Positions 43,660-54,495 are shown, numbered from the stretch's first letter. The stretch is 64,000 bases of DNA from Prevotella sp. (GCA_015060485.1 SUYI01000020.1:1-64000), one strand, 5' to 3'. Numbers and translations: made by a program. The notes: generated by a model from the sequence alone, not told the origin.

Positions 43660-46278
43660 ATGGCAAAGAAAGACGGTGAACTGACCCCAATGATGAAGCA
43701 ATTCTTCGACTTCAAGGCAAAATACCCTGAAGCTTTATTGCTGTTTCGTTGTGGCGACTTCTATGAGACATACTGCGAAGACGCCATCATCGCTTCTCGT
43801 ATTTTGGGAATCACGCTGACGCATCGCAACAATGGTTACAACAAAGGCGACGAGATGGCGGGCTTCCCCCATCATGCGTTGGATACCTACTTACCTAAGC
43901 TAATTCGTGCTGGTAAGCGTGTGGCCATCTGCGACCAGTTGGAAGACCCGAAGCTGACGAAGAAACTCGTCAAACGAGGCATCACAGAACTGGTGACACC
44001 AGGTGTCGCCATGCAGGACACCGTGTTGAACTACAAGGAGAACAACTTCCTGGCAGCTGTGCATTTTGGTAAAGCAGCGTGTGGTGTTGCCTTCCTCGAC
44101 ATTTCGACGGGTGAGTTCTTGACGGGCGAGGGCACTTACGACTACGTAGAGAAGCTCATTGGCAATTTTCAACCCAAGGAGGTGCTCTACGACCGAGGGC
44201 GCAAGCACGACTTCGAGCGTTATTTTGGCAATCGCCTTGTTACCTTTGAACTCGACGACTGGGTGTTTACGGAGCAGACGGCCCATCAGAAGCTCTACAA
44301 GCACTTCAACGTGAAGTCGCTGAAGGGCTTTGGCATCGACCATCTGAAGAGCGGTGTCATTGCTGCTGGTGCCATTTTGCAATACCTGGAGCAGACGCTG
44401 CACACGCAGATAGCCCATATTACAAGCATTTCGCGCATCGAGGAAGAGCGTTTTGTGCGTCTCGATAAATTCACCATCCGTTCGTTGGAACTCATCGCTC
44501 CCATGCAGGAGGACGGTAAGTCGCTGTTGGACGTTATCGACCATACGGTGACGCCAATGGGTGGTCGTCTGTTGCGTCGCTGGCTCGTCTTCCCGCTGAA
44601 GGACGAAAAACCCATCAACGAACGTCTGGATATCGTGGAATACTACTATCGCGAACCCGACTTCCGTCAATGTATTGACGACCAGTTGCATCGCATGGGC
44701 GACTTGGAACGCATCATTTCAAAGGTCGCCGTGGGTCGTGTATCGCCTCGTGAGGTCGTGCAACTGAAGATGGCCCTGCAGGCCATCCAACCCATTAAGA
44801 CAGCGTGTCTCTATGCCAACAACGACGTGCTGAAGAGGGTAGGGGAGCAGTTGAACCTCTGTGAGTCGATTCGCGACAGAATTGAACGCGAGATACAGAA
44901 CGATCCGCCTCAGCTCGTTGCAAAGGGGGGGGTGATTCGCAATGGAGTGAACGACGAACTCGACGAGCTGCGTCATATCGCTTATTCAGGCAAGGATTAC
45001 TTGCTGCAGATTCAGGAGCGCGAAGCCCAAGAGACGGGCATCACCTCGTTGAAGGTGGGCTATAACAATGTCTTTGGATACTATCTGGAGGTTCGTAACG
45101 CCTATAAGGACAAGGTGCCTCAGGAGTGGGTTCGCAAGCAGACGCTGGCGCAGGCAGAGCGTTATATCACGCAGGAACTGAAGGAGTACGAAGAGAAGAT
45201 TCTGGGTGCTGAGGATAAGATTCTCTCCTTGGAAGCCCAGCTGTTCAACGACCTCGTTTTGGCCCTGCAGGAGTTTATCCCGCAGATACAGATCAATGCC
45301 AACGTGCTGGCACACCTCGACTGTCTTCTGAGTGCTGCCAAGACAGCAGAAGAAAACCACTACGTGCGTCCTGTGGTTTCCCCATCGGATATCATCGACA
45401 TCAAGCAGGGACGCCATCCGGTGATTGAGATGCAGCTGCCCATTGGCGAGCATTACGTGCCCAACGATATCCTTTTGGACTCGGAGCACCAGCAAATCAT
45501 CATCATCACAGGTCCCAATATGGCGGGTAAGTCGGCATTGTTGCGACAGACGGCACTCATCGTGCTGCTGGCCCAGATAGGTAGTTTCGTGCCCGCAGAG
45601 AGCGCCCAGATTGGCTTAGTGGATAAAATCTTCACGAGGGTAGGGGCCTCGGACAATATTTCCCTGGGCGAATCGACCTTTATGGTGGAAATGACGGAGG
45701 CTGCCAACATCCTGAATAACGTTACGCCGCGCTCGCTGGTGCTCTTCGACGAATTAGGCCGAGGAACCAGTACTTACGACGGCATCTCCATAGCTTGGGC
45801 TATCGTGGAGTATCTGCACGAACACCCTAAGGCACAGGCTCGCACGCTATTTGCTACGCACTACCACGAGCTGAACGAGATGGAGAAAAACTTCAAGCGC
45901 ATCAAGAACTACAACGTCTCTGTGAAGGAGGTGGAAGGCAAGGTCATCTTCCTGCGTAAACTGGAAAAGGGTGGGAGTGAGCATTCATTTGGTATCCACG
46001 TAGCAGAGATATCGGGTATGCCCAAGAGCATCGTCAAGCGCGCCAACGTCATCCTGAAGCAATTAGAGGCTGACAATGCCTCAGTGGGCACCGTTGGCAA
46101 GCCCACAGCAGAGATTGCCGCCTCTCGAGAAGGTATGCAACTCTCCTTTTTCCAACTCGATGATCCCGTGCTTTGTCAGGTGCGCGACGAAATCCTCGGC
46201 CTCGACGTCAACAACCTCACCCCCCTCGAAGCGCTCAACAAGCTCAACGACATCAAGAAGATCGTTAGCGGAAAGTAA
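43660..46278 (+). CDS. mutS: DNA mismatch repair protein MutS
   Basis: Protein of 872 residues that recognises mismatches and starts repair with MutL. The mismatch-binding domain opens [20 protein letters not shown] and contains the intercalating FYE motif (CGDFYETY). The ATPase has GPNMAGKS at about 617-624 and [14 protein letters not shown] near 695, then [10 protein letters not shown]. Normal length. The ATG at 43660 is fixed by the promoter spacing. Confidence 0.97.
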   Translation: MAKKDGELTPMMKQFFDFKAKYPEALLLFRCGDFYETYCEDAIIASRILGITLTHRNNGYNKGDEMAGFPHHALDTYLPKLIRAGKRVAICDQLEDPKLTKKLVKRGITELVTPGVAMQDTVLNYKENNFLAAVHFGKAACGVAFLDISTGEFLTGEGTYDYVEKLIGNFQPKEVLYDRGRKHDFERYFGNRLVTFELDDWVFTEQTAHQKLYKHFNVKSLKGFGIDHLKSGVIAAGAILQYLEQTLHTQIAHITSISRIEEERFVRLDKFTIRSLELIAPMQEDGKSLLDVIDHTVTPMGGRLLRRWLVFPLKDEKPINERLDIVEYYYREPDFRQCIDDQLHRMGDLERIISKVAVGRVSPREVVQLKMALQAIQPIKTACLYANNDVLKRVGEQLNLCESIRDRIEREIQNDPPQLVAKGGVIRNGVNDELDELRHIAYSGKDYLLQIQEREAQETGITSLKVGYNNVFGYYLEVRNAYKDKVPQEWVRKQTLAQAERYITQELKEYEEKILGAEDKILSLEAQLFNDLVLALQEFIPQIQINANVLAHLDCLLSAAKTAEENHYVRPVVSPSDIIDIKQGRHPVIEMQLPIGEHYVPNDILLDSEHQQIIIITGPNMAGKSALLRQTALIVLLAQIGSFVPAESAQIGLVDKIFTRVGASDNISLGESTFMVEMTEAANILNNVTPRSLVLFDELGRGTSTYDGISIAWAIVEYLHEHPKAQARTLFATHYHELNEMEKNFKRIKNYNVSVKEVEGKVIFLRKLEKGGSEHSFGIHVAEISGMPKSIVKRANVILKQLEADNASVGTVGKPTAEIAASREGMQLSFFQLDDPVLCQVRDEILGLDVNNLTPLEALNKLNDIKKIVSGK

Positions 46279-46316
46279 CCAACACCGCGCCTCCGTATTA
46301 GGGAAGTCAGAAAAAT

Positions 46317-46343
46317 AAGAGGACTCCAACACGGAGTCCCCTT
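46317..46343. terminator. Hairpin between mutS and the BACON-domain gene
   Basis: GGACTCC (46321-46327) pairs with GGAGTCC (46333-46339) around AACAC; AAG/CTT outside extends it past one mismatch. It lies between convergent genes, 20 bp from the second stop. Confidence 0.6.
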
Positions 46344-46362
46344 GAATACGATATCATTAATA

Positions 46363-49300
46363 TTACCAAGCAAATTTATAGATTGGTGGGAGATAACTCA
46401 AAACTAGATAAAGGGAAAACTCGTTCTTATCTTTATGCTTGAGATGATAGGTATGATTATTCTCCGAGTTAGGGCCATAATTATAAACATATTCCAATTC
46501 TGAGAAGACTGTACCATTGGTTTCATTTCCTATAATAGTCAACTTTCTCATGGAGCTACTGTCCTCTACTTTCGAGACAGGAATATTCGTTGCCTTAAAA
46601 GTGATGTCCTCTTCTGTATATCCATCTACTATACGAACATGCTTACACACAAGATTATTCATAACTGTTGCATCAAGTCCATTAGGTAAATCAAAGGAGA
46701 ATGTTGTCTTTTTTTCTATTTTCCTGGTTGAATAGCTTTCAATATAATCATCCGTTGTAGTAGCCTCAAAATGAATGCTACCATCATCCAGGATTGTTGT
46801 TTCGTGTGAATTGACCCTATTTTTGCTATAAGCTGGATCTTCAGGGAAAGATAAACCCGTTAAAAAGACTTTCTCTATTTCGCCCAAATCCTTATCATGG
46901 CAGGATGCTGTTACATGAGGGTACATTTTTATACTAGTAATATCAAAGTATCCCTCTTGGTAAACGACAATCCTTGCTGTCTGTTTGCTACCATCCGCAA
47001 AGTATCCTGTTACTGCAACAACGGCATAGCGATCCTCTCTGGTTACATTATCGCCTGTTTTAAACATGGCAACATAGTGGCCGTCTTGCCAACTATCACG
47101 TACATTGTATAACACTGTTGGGGAGTCATCTGCCAACTTAACATGGATACTCGTGACATTTTCATTAAGTACGGCAACGACAAAATTTTCTCCGTTTGCT
47201 CCAGAAACGACACTATATGTAGACAGCTCCAAGTCGCCACCGCCCTGTGGAACGGGTTTACCCTCCTTCTGGGTGACGATGACAGGGAATGAGATGGTTT
47301 GGTCGTTGGGAGCCTTGCCCTCGACATAGACGGTGCCGCCACGTACTTGGTCGGTTGGGTTTTTCTCCATCGTGACAGTAATGGTCTTGCCCTCAAGAGT
47401 GACTTTGATATCCTCTGAATTAGTACTTACCGTAATATCCTTGACGTTGGTGTTTCCGATGGTGATAGTCTTCGTGCCGCCCTTTTCGCTGAACTCCAGC
47501 GAGGTGGCTGACAGCTCCAAGAAAGGAACAAACTGATGGACGACAATGCTGTCTACAACAAGTGTATTACCTTTCTGTGACTTACCCGTTAAACGGATCA
47601 CGCCACGACGGTCCTTTACATCCTCAGGCAGATTGGGCCAATGGATGGTCAGTTCATTCAGGTGAGGCAACCAGTCTGGCTCGACTTCTTTCAGCCAGTC
47701 TGCTTCGGCTTTCACCTCCATATTAGCCATATTGGGCACCACTTCGATTTCCTTGGAACCAAGATCTGCGCCAACAACCACTTCCCGTTCTGCAATGTCG
47801 ATGCGGGCAGGCTCAAGCGTAAACTCCTTCTTTTGGTCAACCAATATCTTTTGGCCCAAGTATTCGATTATCGGATAGGCGGTATAGGTCTTGGAATTTC
47901 CTTTGTCAGGATCAAGTTTCATCACACAGTTGTAGGCATTCGTGAGACTACCCCATTTCCAGCTATCATTATTCAGCCCTACAAAGTAGGATGCACAGAG
48001 CGTATCTGTCTCCAACATTTGGTTGGCATCGAATACGGCGAATCCTACAGGGATTGACGTGAGCACCTTGCGGTTGGTTGTTTGCGATGAGAACAGAAAA
48101 CGATAGGGTCGGATAGGCCTTTCTGAGTCTTGAACGACGTTGATGCCAGTAATGTTAGGTACAAGACCCATGAGATTGGATTTAGCCAGTGTGCCCTCAG
48201 GATTTACACTCCAGACCCAATCGTTAAATTGAGCGTAAGCGGAAAATTTGCCATAAATTGAGGCGGAAATATTGGTTTCTTTGTTCAGCAACTGATAGAC
48301 GCTGACACTAGAAAGCAGGCTACTGATGGCATCTGGTGCCCATACTGGAGCTTCGAAACTCAGATGACCTCCCGCCTCAAGACGTGCTCCGAACTTTGTT
48401 TTCACCTCTTCCTTATTAAAAGGTAGCGTAAACGATGCTTCTGCTTTGGCATACACACCAGCACTAAAGGTATATTTACCTTGAGAGGAAAAGGTGTAAG
48501 AGAGGCTGTCTTTTGAGAATTTGACACTTTGATGGTGACTAGGAACAATCTGACTCAGAGAGTTAGTACTGGTATAAGAGATATCGTCAATCTTATAATA
48601 CAGGAAATCTCTTCCCGTGTACTCACTTTGATAAGTAGCACCAACAGTCAATCCCGTTATCTGTGCGTTGATAAACAGCCCGCAGTTGATACCAAAGGAT
48701 ATGGATTCAAAATCTTTGGAAATACCCTTGAGCGGAATGTCTACATTACCAGTCAAAGAACCTGTAAACGAAAGATTCCACGACGAGGTGTTATCGAAGA
48801 TGATGTTCTGGTCGTATTGTATTCCCAAGTCAGGGTCAACAAATAGGAATCCGCGGAACTGAATACGGGGCACATAATTAAAACTGAGTGAACCAGAACC
48901 ATCAGCAGAGAGACTCACATCATGTTGGTCATAGAGCACGCGGGAGCCTTGAATGGTTATAGAGCCAGACATATCAGGAAACTCGATGGGCTGCTCGTTG
49001 GTGTAACTCCATTCTGTTCCATCGAAGAGTCCTCTACGGTTTGCTGCCTGATTGGGCAGAGGTGTGGCACCTGCAGCCTTAACCACCAACCGTTCATAGA
49101 TATCGGTAATTTCCAGGTCGCCAGTGACAATGGTATAGCCTTCGCTCCCATTCTCCACAGAGGTGACCAAGCCAACGAAACCTCTGGGAATAAATTGGCT
49201 CTTTTCCTCGATGAGTATTTTGTCGCCCACTTTAGGTATCATTGTCGCCGGGGTGTTCGATGCCAGACGAATCCACTTGATGGTGTCTGAGGCGATGATA

Positions 49301-49635
49301 TAATTGGCTATCAACTTATCTGGACAGAACACGTCTGCCTTGATTTTCTTCTCTGGCGTGACAAAAGCCACAGAATCGATGGCGGAGACAGGAATGCGAT
49401 AGATGGTATCATGAGCGTAAACCTCCTGCACGACATAGTCCGTCTGCTCTACACCGAGGGTGTCAATCTTGCTGTATTCGATGTGGTCGATGTCTTCATA
49501 GAAGAAGGCGTTGAAGCCACCGTCGTTGCGGAATATATAGAGGGCATCCTGTGAGACCTGAGCCTGAACGGACTGGATGCCGGCAACTGACAGCAATAGT
49601 GTCAATACGTATAATAGGATATGGCGTGTCTTCAT
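46363..49635 (-). CDS. Large secreted BACON-domain protein
   Basis: Protein of 1090 residues with signal peptide (SVAGIQSVQA-Q). After an N-terminal domain (FRNDGGFNAFFYEDIDHIEYSKID) comes a long beta-rich region resembling an outer-surface shell, then BACON/Ig-like modules (LELSATSLEFSEKGGTKTITIGN and KTITVTMEKNPTDQVRGGTVYV). BACON modules often bind carbohydrate or mucin. Function not known. Its ATG overlaps the stop of the upstream partner by 4 bp, so the two form an operon. Confidence 0.7.
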   Translation of the reverse strand: MKTRHILLYVLTLLLSVAGIQSVQAQVSQDALYIFRNDGGFNAFFYEDIDHIEYSKIDTLGVEQTDYVVQEVYAHDTIYRIPVSAIDSVAFVTPEKKIKADVFCPDKLIANYIIASDTIKWIRLASNTPATMIPKVGDKILIEEKSQFIPRGFVGLVTSVENGSEGYTIVTGDLEITDIYERLVVKAAGATPLPNQAANRRGLFDGTEWSYTNEQPIEFPDMSGSITIQGSRVLYDQHDVSLSADGSGSLSFNYVPRIQFRGFLFVDPDLGIQYDQNIIFDNTSSWNLSFTGSLTGNVDIPLKGISKDFESISFGINCGLFINAQITGLTVGATYQSEYTGRDFLYYKIDDISYTSTNSLSQIVPSHHQSVKFSKDSLSYTFSSQGKYTFSAGVYAKAEASFTLPFNKEEVKTKFGARLEAGGHLSFEAPVWAPDAISSLLSSVSVYQLLNKETNISASIYGKFSAYAQFNDWVWSVNPEGTLAKSNLMGLVPNITGINVVQDSERPIRPYRFLFSSQTTNRKVLTSIPVGFAVFDANQMLETDTLCASYFVGLNNDSWKWGSLTNAYNCVMKLDPDKGNSKTYTAYPIIEYLGQKILVDQKKEFTLEPARIDIAEREVVVGADLGSKEIEVVPNMANMEVKAEADWLKEVEPDWLPHLNELTIHWPNLPEDVKDRRGVIRLTGKSQKGNTLVVDSIVVHQFVPFLELSATSLEFSEKGGTKTITIGNTNVKDITVSTNSEDIKVTLEGKTITVTMEKNPTDQVRGGTVYVEGKAPNDQTISFPVIVTQKEGKPVPQGGGDLELSTYSVVSGANGENFVVAVLNENVTSIHVKLADDSPTVLYNVRDSWQDGHYVAMFKTGDNVTREDRYAVVAVTGYFADGSKQTARIVVYQEGYFDITSIKMYPHVTASCHDKDLGEIEKVFLTGLSFPEDPAYSKNRVNSHETTILDDGSIHFEATTTDDYIESYSTRKIEKKTTFSFDLPNGLDATVMNNLVCKHVRIVDGYTEEDITFKATNIPVSKVEDSSSMRKLTIIGNETNGTVFSELEYVYNYGPNSENNHTYHLKHKDKNEFSLYLVLSYLPPIYKFAW

Positions 49636-50105
49636 GGCTTGGTGATTTTATAGGTCATATTGTTTGCTTTTACGATATAAAGCCCGGAGGGCAGTTCAGA
49701 GAGGTTCAGACGGTAGGTGCCTGTATGATGGGGAGTCAGCTGGTGCAACAGCTTGCCGTCAATGGAGTAGACGCCCACAAAGCTGCCTGCCTTGATTTGG
49801 CTGATCACCAGTACGTTGTCTTTGAATTGGAGACCCGTTTTGCGATCTACCGTCTCGTTGATGCCTGAGGCATCCCTTAAGGCATAGGTGAACCGCAGCA
49901 CGTTGCCCAGCGGGAATGTTGTGTCACCGGCTTGGGAGGACACCTTGAGGTTGGTACCCTCAAATTTCACTTGGGGTTTGTCTTTCAAGAAGAATGCAGT
50001 CTCAGAACCGTCTTTCAATTTGACTATCAACGTTTCAAACTGCTCGGCGCGCACCCCTATGCATAAAGATGCAATAAGCGCGAGAAGAAGTAATCTTTGT
50101 TTCAT
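49632..50105 (-). CDS. Secreted protein with type IX-type sorting tail
   Basis: Protein of 157 residues: signal peptide (ALIASLCIGVRA-E), an N-terminal domain with ETLIVKLKDGSETAFFLKDKP, and a C-terminal Por-type domain (GVYSIDGKLLHQLT, GTYRLNLSELPSGLYIVKAN). The N-terminal fold is like the beginning of its larger partner (LKDGS/FFL pattern), so both may share an assembly module. First gene of the pair, ATGA overlap with the second. Confidence 0.72.
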   Translation of the reverse strand: MKQRLLLLALIASLCIGVRAEQFETLIVKLKDGSETAFFLKDKPQVKFEGTNLKVSSQAGDTTFPLGNVLRFTYALRDASGINETVDRKTGLQFKDNVLVISQIKAGSFVGVYSIDGKLLHQLTPHHTGTYRLNLSELPSGLYIVKANNMTYKITKP

Positions 50106-50141
50106 AGTGTAATAGTGTATATGTTAATTGTTGATTATGCG

Positions 50142-50150
50142 GCAAAGATA
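50142..50150 (-). promoter_or_regulatory. -7 promoter element of the secreted-protein operon
   Basis: TATCTTTGC on the minus strand, 37 bp before the ATG at 50105. Confidence 0.65.
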
Positions 50151-50184
50151 GGGAAAAATGCCATACATCAACTTACAATTCAAC

Positions 50185-50222
50185 AAAATCGACTTACAAA
50201 ACGCGTTTCGTAAGTCGATTTT
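50185..50222. terminator. Terminator behind the AraC-type sensor gene
   Basis: A 13-bp perfect stem, AAAATCGACTTAC (50185-50197) with GTAAGTCGATTTT (50210-50222), loop of 12 bases with ACGCGT. It lies 18 bp behind the stop of the leftward gene; the T-rich flank fits a terminator. Confidence 0.75.
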
Positions 50223-50240
50223 CTTATAGAAGTATGGACT

Positions 50241-51920
50241 TTATGATTTGCTCAGCCATTCTTTGGGCGTCATACCCGTGACGGACTTGAATGTCCGGAA
50301 GAACGTCGTCTCGTTGGCAAACCCCGACTCATAATAGACATCAGCAATCTTCTGGCCGGCATTCTGACGCAGAAGTCGTTTGGCATGTTCGATGCGATAG
50401 GCGTTGACATACTGGGCAAACGTACAGCCCGCCTGAGAATTGATGCAATCGGAAATGAAACGGCGGTTGGTTCCAAGGACAGCGGCCACATCCTGTAGTT
50501 TCAGTTCACGGTTTTGGTAGAGTTTCTGCTCTTCCATCAACTTGTTGATACGCTCCATCAGAGTTTGTGCCGCGTCAGAGGCTTCTGACGCTTCTGATGT
50601 TGCCACCCTTCTCTTCTTAATAACAAAGTATGCAATCGTACATACCAGCAGAAGAACGGCGAGAATGATTAAAGCCACCAGCCAGAGACTGATACAGGCT
50701 TGTTCGTCTGTGGGTGTTCTGCCGATACGAAACAGGTAAACGTGCTTCGAGGGTGTGAAGTTGCTGGAGTTGATCAGTCCCCCGGCCATCAACAGATTGC
50801 CATCGGATGTCAGTGCGTGTGAGCAGCTGGGCACTGCAGGCAGGGGGTCGGTGTAGTAAAGCGTGATGGGTACACCACCATTAGTGGAATGACCATAGTT
50901 TATGCTAAGTATATAATGGCGAATCTTTGAACTCGTGTAGAAGTCAGCATCGCAGCCCATGAGGTATGCAAGCCCAGCCTGACGGTCAGCAATGATACTC
51001 GAATAAGATATCTTTTTCCCCATACACTCCATCGGAACGGGACAGGATGTAGGCAGTAAGTTGATGTCGGTCCCACACACCCTTGCTATGGCCACCTGAC
51101 CAGAACGGTCCACTACAGCCAGGAGGTAGGTAAAGTCATTCTTTGTCTCGTCGCCAATGAAACCCGCACCATCGTCGTTACCACTCTTGAATAATGGTTG
51201 CCAGGTTTCAAACAAAGGGATATGGACGGTGTCACCCCTTAAGCGATCAGCAAAAGTGATGTGTAGAGAATCGCCCTTTGTTCCACTGTTGCCAACGATC
51301 AGGGCGTCATTTCCCGCCATTCGGAAAATATAGGGACAGGAGCGCTGGGCCGCCACATCTTTGATATAGGTGAAACTCTGTCTGAGAATATGGTCGGTCT
51401 TCCCGTTTTGCTCTTCTTGGAACAACTCGATGCCGTCGTCGTTGTACCAATTGCCTGTAATGACCACCTGTCCGCTGTCTATCTCAAGTCCGGATGCTCC
51501 AGCACGTTTCCGCTGCATAATCCCGAAGCCCCTGAAGGTGTGCGTCTGCGGATCGTAGAGCTCAGCCGAAAAGGTCTGTCCTATGCCGGTAGGTTGCTCT
51601 AAACCACCTGCTAACAGCACCTTTCCTGACTTCAACACGACGGAGACGGCGAAATCATGGGTATAGGTCATTTGTAACGTATGCCACTTGCCGTCTTTCA
51701 AGTATTCCGCTGTAGGAGTAGGTACAAAGCCATCAGTGTGGCCTCCAGCCACCATCAGCTCTCCCCCGGCATAGAACACCTGATGCCCGGAACGTGGAAT
51801 ATTCAGGTCAGGCAGCCGTTCCGCCCCGATCTTTTTCACGGGGCAGGTGTCGGCGGCAGGGATGTTCCCAGAATACGTCAACAGGGCACTTATTATTACA
51901 AGACGTAAAACGGGTTTCAT
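50241..51920 (-). CDS. Membrane-anchored AraC-family sensor with kelch-like propeller
   Basis: Protein of 559 residues from ATG 51920. Signal-like first helix, a periplasmic domain of about 390 residues with kelch-type repeats (SGHQVFYAGGELMVAGGHTDG, VLKSGKVLLAGGLEQPTG, CSHALTSDGNLLMAGG), one membrane helix (ISLWLVALIILAVLLLVCTIAYF), and a cytoplasmic AraC helix-turn-helix pair (LQDVAAVLGTNRRFISDCIN and KIADVYYESGFANETTFFRTF). Phosphorelay domains are absent, so it is a one-component transmembrane regulator, unlike the hybrid two-component systems usual in this phylum. It may control the adjacent secreted-protein pair. Confidence 0.8.
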   Translation of the reverse strand: MKPVLRLVIISALLTYSGNIPAADTCPVKKIGAERLPDLNIPRSGHQVFYAGGELMVAGGHTDGFVPTPTAEYLKDGKWHTLQMTYTHDFAVSVVLKSGKVLLAGGLEQPTGIGQTFSAELYDPQTHTFRGFGIMQRKRAGASGLEIDSGQVVITGNWYNDDGIELFQEEQNGKTDHILRQSFTYIKDVAAQRSCPYIFRMAGNDALIVGNSGTKGDSLHITFADRLRGDTVHIPLFETWQPLFKSGNDDGAGFIGDETKNDFTYLLAVVDRSGQVAIARVCGTDINLLPTSCPVPMECMGKKISYSSIIADRQAGLAYLMGCDADFYTSSKIRHYILSINYGHSTNGGVPITLYYTDPLPAVPSCSHALTSDGNLLMAGGLINSSNFTPSKHVYLFRIGRTPTDEQACISLWLVALIILAVLLLVCTIAYFVIKKRRVATSEASEASDAAQTLMERINKLMEEQKLYQNRELKLQDVAAVLGTNRRFISDCINSQAGCTFAQYVNAYRIEHAKRLLRQNAGQKIADVYYESGFANETTFFRTFKSVTGMTPKEWLSKS

Positions 51921-51946
51921 TACAACGCTGTTTTCTACTATCGGCA

Positions 51947-51955
51947 GCAAATATA
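51947..51955 (-). promoter_or_regulatory. -7 promoter element of the AraC-type sensor gene
   Basis: TATATTTGC on the minus strand; predicted start about 20 bases before the ATG at 51920, which supports that ATG over the frame extension to 51950. Confidence 0.65.
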
Positions 51956-51971
51956 CAAAAAAGTATATGTC

Positions 51972-52436
51972 TTACGGCATGTCGCCAGACCATCCGTGCC
52001 CGAGATCCCAGTGCTCATCATAGATAAACTCAAAGTAAGGTAGGGAGAATTCCTGCTCAATCAATGCTGTCAGCTCTTCTTGGATGGGCTCTGCCCAATG
52101 GCCAACGAGCACAATGAACTTATCGATATTCCATGCCACACGGCCTCGTGGAATCTGTGTATAATCTCCCTTGAACTTTGTCTCTTCGTGCTTGGCTTGA
52201 GCACGGAAGTATTCCTTAGCCCATATCTGACGGTGAAGGTGTGGATAGTTAATGAACGGAAGTCCTTTTTCTGCTGCCTCTTCTACCATCTTCGGGGTCA
52301 GTTCCTGTTTGCAGACACCAAAGAAGGCTTTGTCTGTCATGTCATACCAGAAGATACCAACACATGGCATCTGCTCGTCGAACTGACGCATATCGTCCAT
52401 CTGGGCTTTGTGGTCTTTATCTGATAGTTGTGTCAT
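51972..52436 (-). CDS. Conserved hypothetical protein
   Basis: Soluble protein of 154 residues rich in aromatic residues (CVGIFWYDMTDKAFFGVCKQEL, YPHLHRQIWAKEYF, RGRVAWNIDKFIVLVGHWAE). It looks like a conserved Bacteroidales protein of unknown role. It starts one base after lgt ends and is probably co-transcribed with it. Confidence 0.6.
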   Translation of the reverse strand: MTQLSDKDHKAQMDDMRQFDEQMPCVGIFWYDMTDKAFFGVCKQELTPKMVEEAAEKGLPFINYPHLHRQIWAKEYFRAQAKHEETKFKGDYTQIPRGRVAWNIDKFIVLVGHWAEPIQEELTALIEQEFSLPYFEFIYDEHWDLGHGWSGDMP

Positions 52437-52437
52437 A

Positions 52438-53319
52438 TTATGCTACTTGTTTCTTGGCCCTTATCATACACCAGACACCGAGAATGATGAAGGGAATGGA
52501 GAGTATCTGGCCCATGTCGAGTGGCAGGGAGGCTTCGAAGGCTTCTTGAAGTTCTTTGGTGTATTCGATGAAGAAGCGGAAGGTGAAGATATACGTCAGG
52601 CAGAAACCAAAGTACCAACCTGTGCCAATCTTCTCAGGCATCCGTTTGTGTAATGCCCACATGATGAAGAACAGAATAGCGTAAGCGATGGCTTCGTAAA
52701 GCTGTCCTGGATGGCGAGGCATCATGTCGACCTTCTCGAAAATAAACGCCCAGGGGACATCTGTCACCTTACCGATAATTTCAGAATTCATCAGGTTGCC
52801 CAAGCGGATGAAACAGGCTGTCGTTCCTGTGGCAATGGCGATGTTGTCCAACACGCGCCAAATGCTCAGCTTGGTGCTCTTCACATAGAGCCACAGCGCG
52901 ATAATCAGTCCCAGAGTACCACCGTGCGAGGCCAGTCCTTGATAACCAATGAATGCTGCAGCGCCACCAGTCATCCGAAATAGCCAATTGCCAGCGAAGT
53001 TCATGTTACCATCTACAAACTTAATGGGCAAGAACATTTCTACAATGCCCTTGAAGGATGTCAGGAAATAGTCGGGCTCGTAGAAGATGCAATGTCCCAG
53101 ACGGGCTCCCAACAAGATACCAATGAAGCAGTATACGAACAGCGGGTCGAAGAGCTCGTCCTTGATTTTCTGCTCCTTATAAAGGCGCTTGACAACGAAA
53201 AAAGCCAACGCCAAGCCTATCAGCCAGCATAACCCGTACCAGCGGAACGGACCAAAGCCAGCATTCGGATTCCATTGAATAAATCCTAACACCCCTACCA
53301 TACCTACTATACCTACCAT
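52438..53319 (-). CDS. lgt: Prolipoprotein diacylglyceryl transferase
   Basis: Inner-membrane enzyme of 293 residues that attaches diacylglycerol to lipobox cysteines. Seven membrane helices; family motifs [60 protein letters not shown] and [11 protein letters not shown]. The start is uncertain: the first codons ([12 protein letters not shown]) come from a GGTATGGTAGG-like repeat and an ATG at 53301 is an alternative. Confidence 0.93.
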   Translation of the reverse strand: MVGIVGMVGVLGFIQWNPNAGFGPFRWYGLCWLIGLALAFFVVKRLYKEQKIKDELFDPLFVYCFIGILLGARLGHCIFYEPDYFLTSFKGIVEMFLPIKFVDGNMNFAGNWLFRMTGGAAAFIGYQGLASHGGTLGLIIALWLYVKSTKLSIWRVLDNIAIATGTTACFIRLGNLMNSEIIGKVTDVPWAFIFEKVDMMPRHPGQLYEAIAYAILFFIMWALHKRMPEKIGTGWYFGFCLTYIFTFRFFIEYTKELQEAFEASLPLDMGQILSIPFIILGVWCMIRAKKQVA

Positions 53320-53335
53320 AACCTACTATCCTACT
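53293..53335. repeat. Imperfect repeat at the start of lgt
   Basis: Several CCTACyATA-type units (ACCATACCTACTATACCTACC and onward) with a period near 10-11 bp cross the lgt start codon. It changes the N-terminus and could vary in copy number. Confidence 0.5.
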
Positions 53336-53348
53336 CTAACCTACGAAA

Positions 53349-54449
53349 CTAAACATTGAATCTAAAGTGCATGATGTCGCCGTCCTGCACGACATATTCC
53401 TTGCCCTCAATACCCATCTTACCTGCCTCGCGGACAGCAGCCTCAGAGCCGTATTGGATATAGTCGTCGTACTTGATGACCTCAGCGCGGATAAAACCTT
53501 TCTCGAAGTCGGTATGGATGACACCAGCACATTGTGGAGCCTTCCAGCCTTTCTTATACGTCCAAGCCTTCACCTCCATCTCGCCAGCGGTGATGAAAGT
53601 CTCGAGGTTCAGCAGGGCGTAAGCCTTTTTGATAAGGCGGTTCACGCCACTCTCCTCCAAGCCCAGCTCTTCCAAGAACAGCTGTTTGTCCTCGTAGCTC
53701 TCCAGCTCAGCGATATCTTCTTCCGTCTTGGCGGCAATGACCATCGACTCAGCGCCTTCCTCTTTGGCCAGCGCCTCGACCTTTTTCGTGAAGTCGTTAC
53801 CACTCTTGGCATCAGCCTCACCGACGTTGCAGACATACAGCACAGGCTTAGCAGTCAACAAGAACAGATTGCGGGCGCAATCCTGCTCGTCCTTCGTCTC
53901 GAACTCCACGATGCGGGCGTTCTTTCCCTGATCAAGAGCCTCTTTGTAGGCCTTCAGCACGGTGACCTCTATTTTGGCCTCCTTATTACCTGCTGCAGCA
54001 GCTTTTTCCGTTTTGGCCAGACGACTCTCAATGGTTTCGAGGTCCTTCAGCTGAAGCTCAGTATCGATAATTTCCTTGTCGCGGATGGGGTCGATGGTGC
54101 CGTCTACGTGGGTGATGTTATCGTCTTCGAAACAGCGCAACACATGGATGATCGCATCCGTCTCACGAATGTTTCCAAGGAACTTATTGCCTAAGCCTTC
54201 ACCCTTCGAGGCACCTTTTACGAGGCCTGCAATATCAACGATTTCGCACGTTGCAGGAACAATACGACCCGGGTGCACCAGCTCTGCGAGCTTCGTCAGA
54301 CGCTCGTCAGGAACGGTAATCACACCGACATTGGGTTCTATCGTACAGAAAGGAAAATTCGCTGCCTGAGCCTTGGCGCTCGACAGGCAGTTAAACAAAG
54401 TAGACTTACCCACATTGGGCAGTCCCACAATACCACATTTTAATGACAT
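53349..54449 (-). CDS. ychF: YchF, Obg-family ATPase
   Basis: Protein of 366 residues. G1 loop GLPNVGKST from residue 9, switch region VDIAGLVKGASKGEGLGNKFL, the ATP-favouring NVGE motif in place of NKxD (VCNVGEADAKSG), and a C-terminal TGS domain (FITAGEMEVKAWTYKKG, EVIKYDDYIQYGSEAAVREAGKM). YchF binds ribosomes and is redox-regulated. It ends 30 bp before the lgt start region. Confidence 0.96.
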   Translation of the reverse strand: MSLKCGIVGLPNVGKSTLFNCLSSAKAQAANFPFCTIEPNVGVITVPDERLTKLAELVHPGRIVPATCEIVDIAGLVKGASKGEGLGNKFLGNIRETDAIIHVLRCFEDDNITHVDGTIDPIRDKEIIDTELQLKDLETIESRLAKTEKAAAAGNKEAKIEVTVLKAYKEALDQGKNARIVEFETKDEQDCARNLFLLTAKPVLYVCNVGEADAKSGNDFTKKVEALAKEEGAESMVIAAKTEEDIAELESYEDKQLFLEELGLEESGVNRLIKKAYALLNLETFITAGEMEVKAWTYKKGWKAPQCAGVIHTDFEKGFIRAEVIKYDDYIQYGSEAAVREAGKMGIEGKEYVVQDGDIMHFRFNV

Positions 54450-54477
54450 CTTTTCTTATAAACGTTTATTTCTGGCG

Positions 54478-54486
54478 ACAAAGGTA
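54478..54486 (-). promoter_or_regulatory. -7 promoter element of ychF
   Basis: TACCTTTGT on the minus strand, 29 bp before the ATG at 54449, directly behind the rubredoxin terminator. Confidence 0.6.
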
Positions 54487-54495
54487 CAAAGAAAA

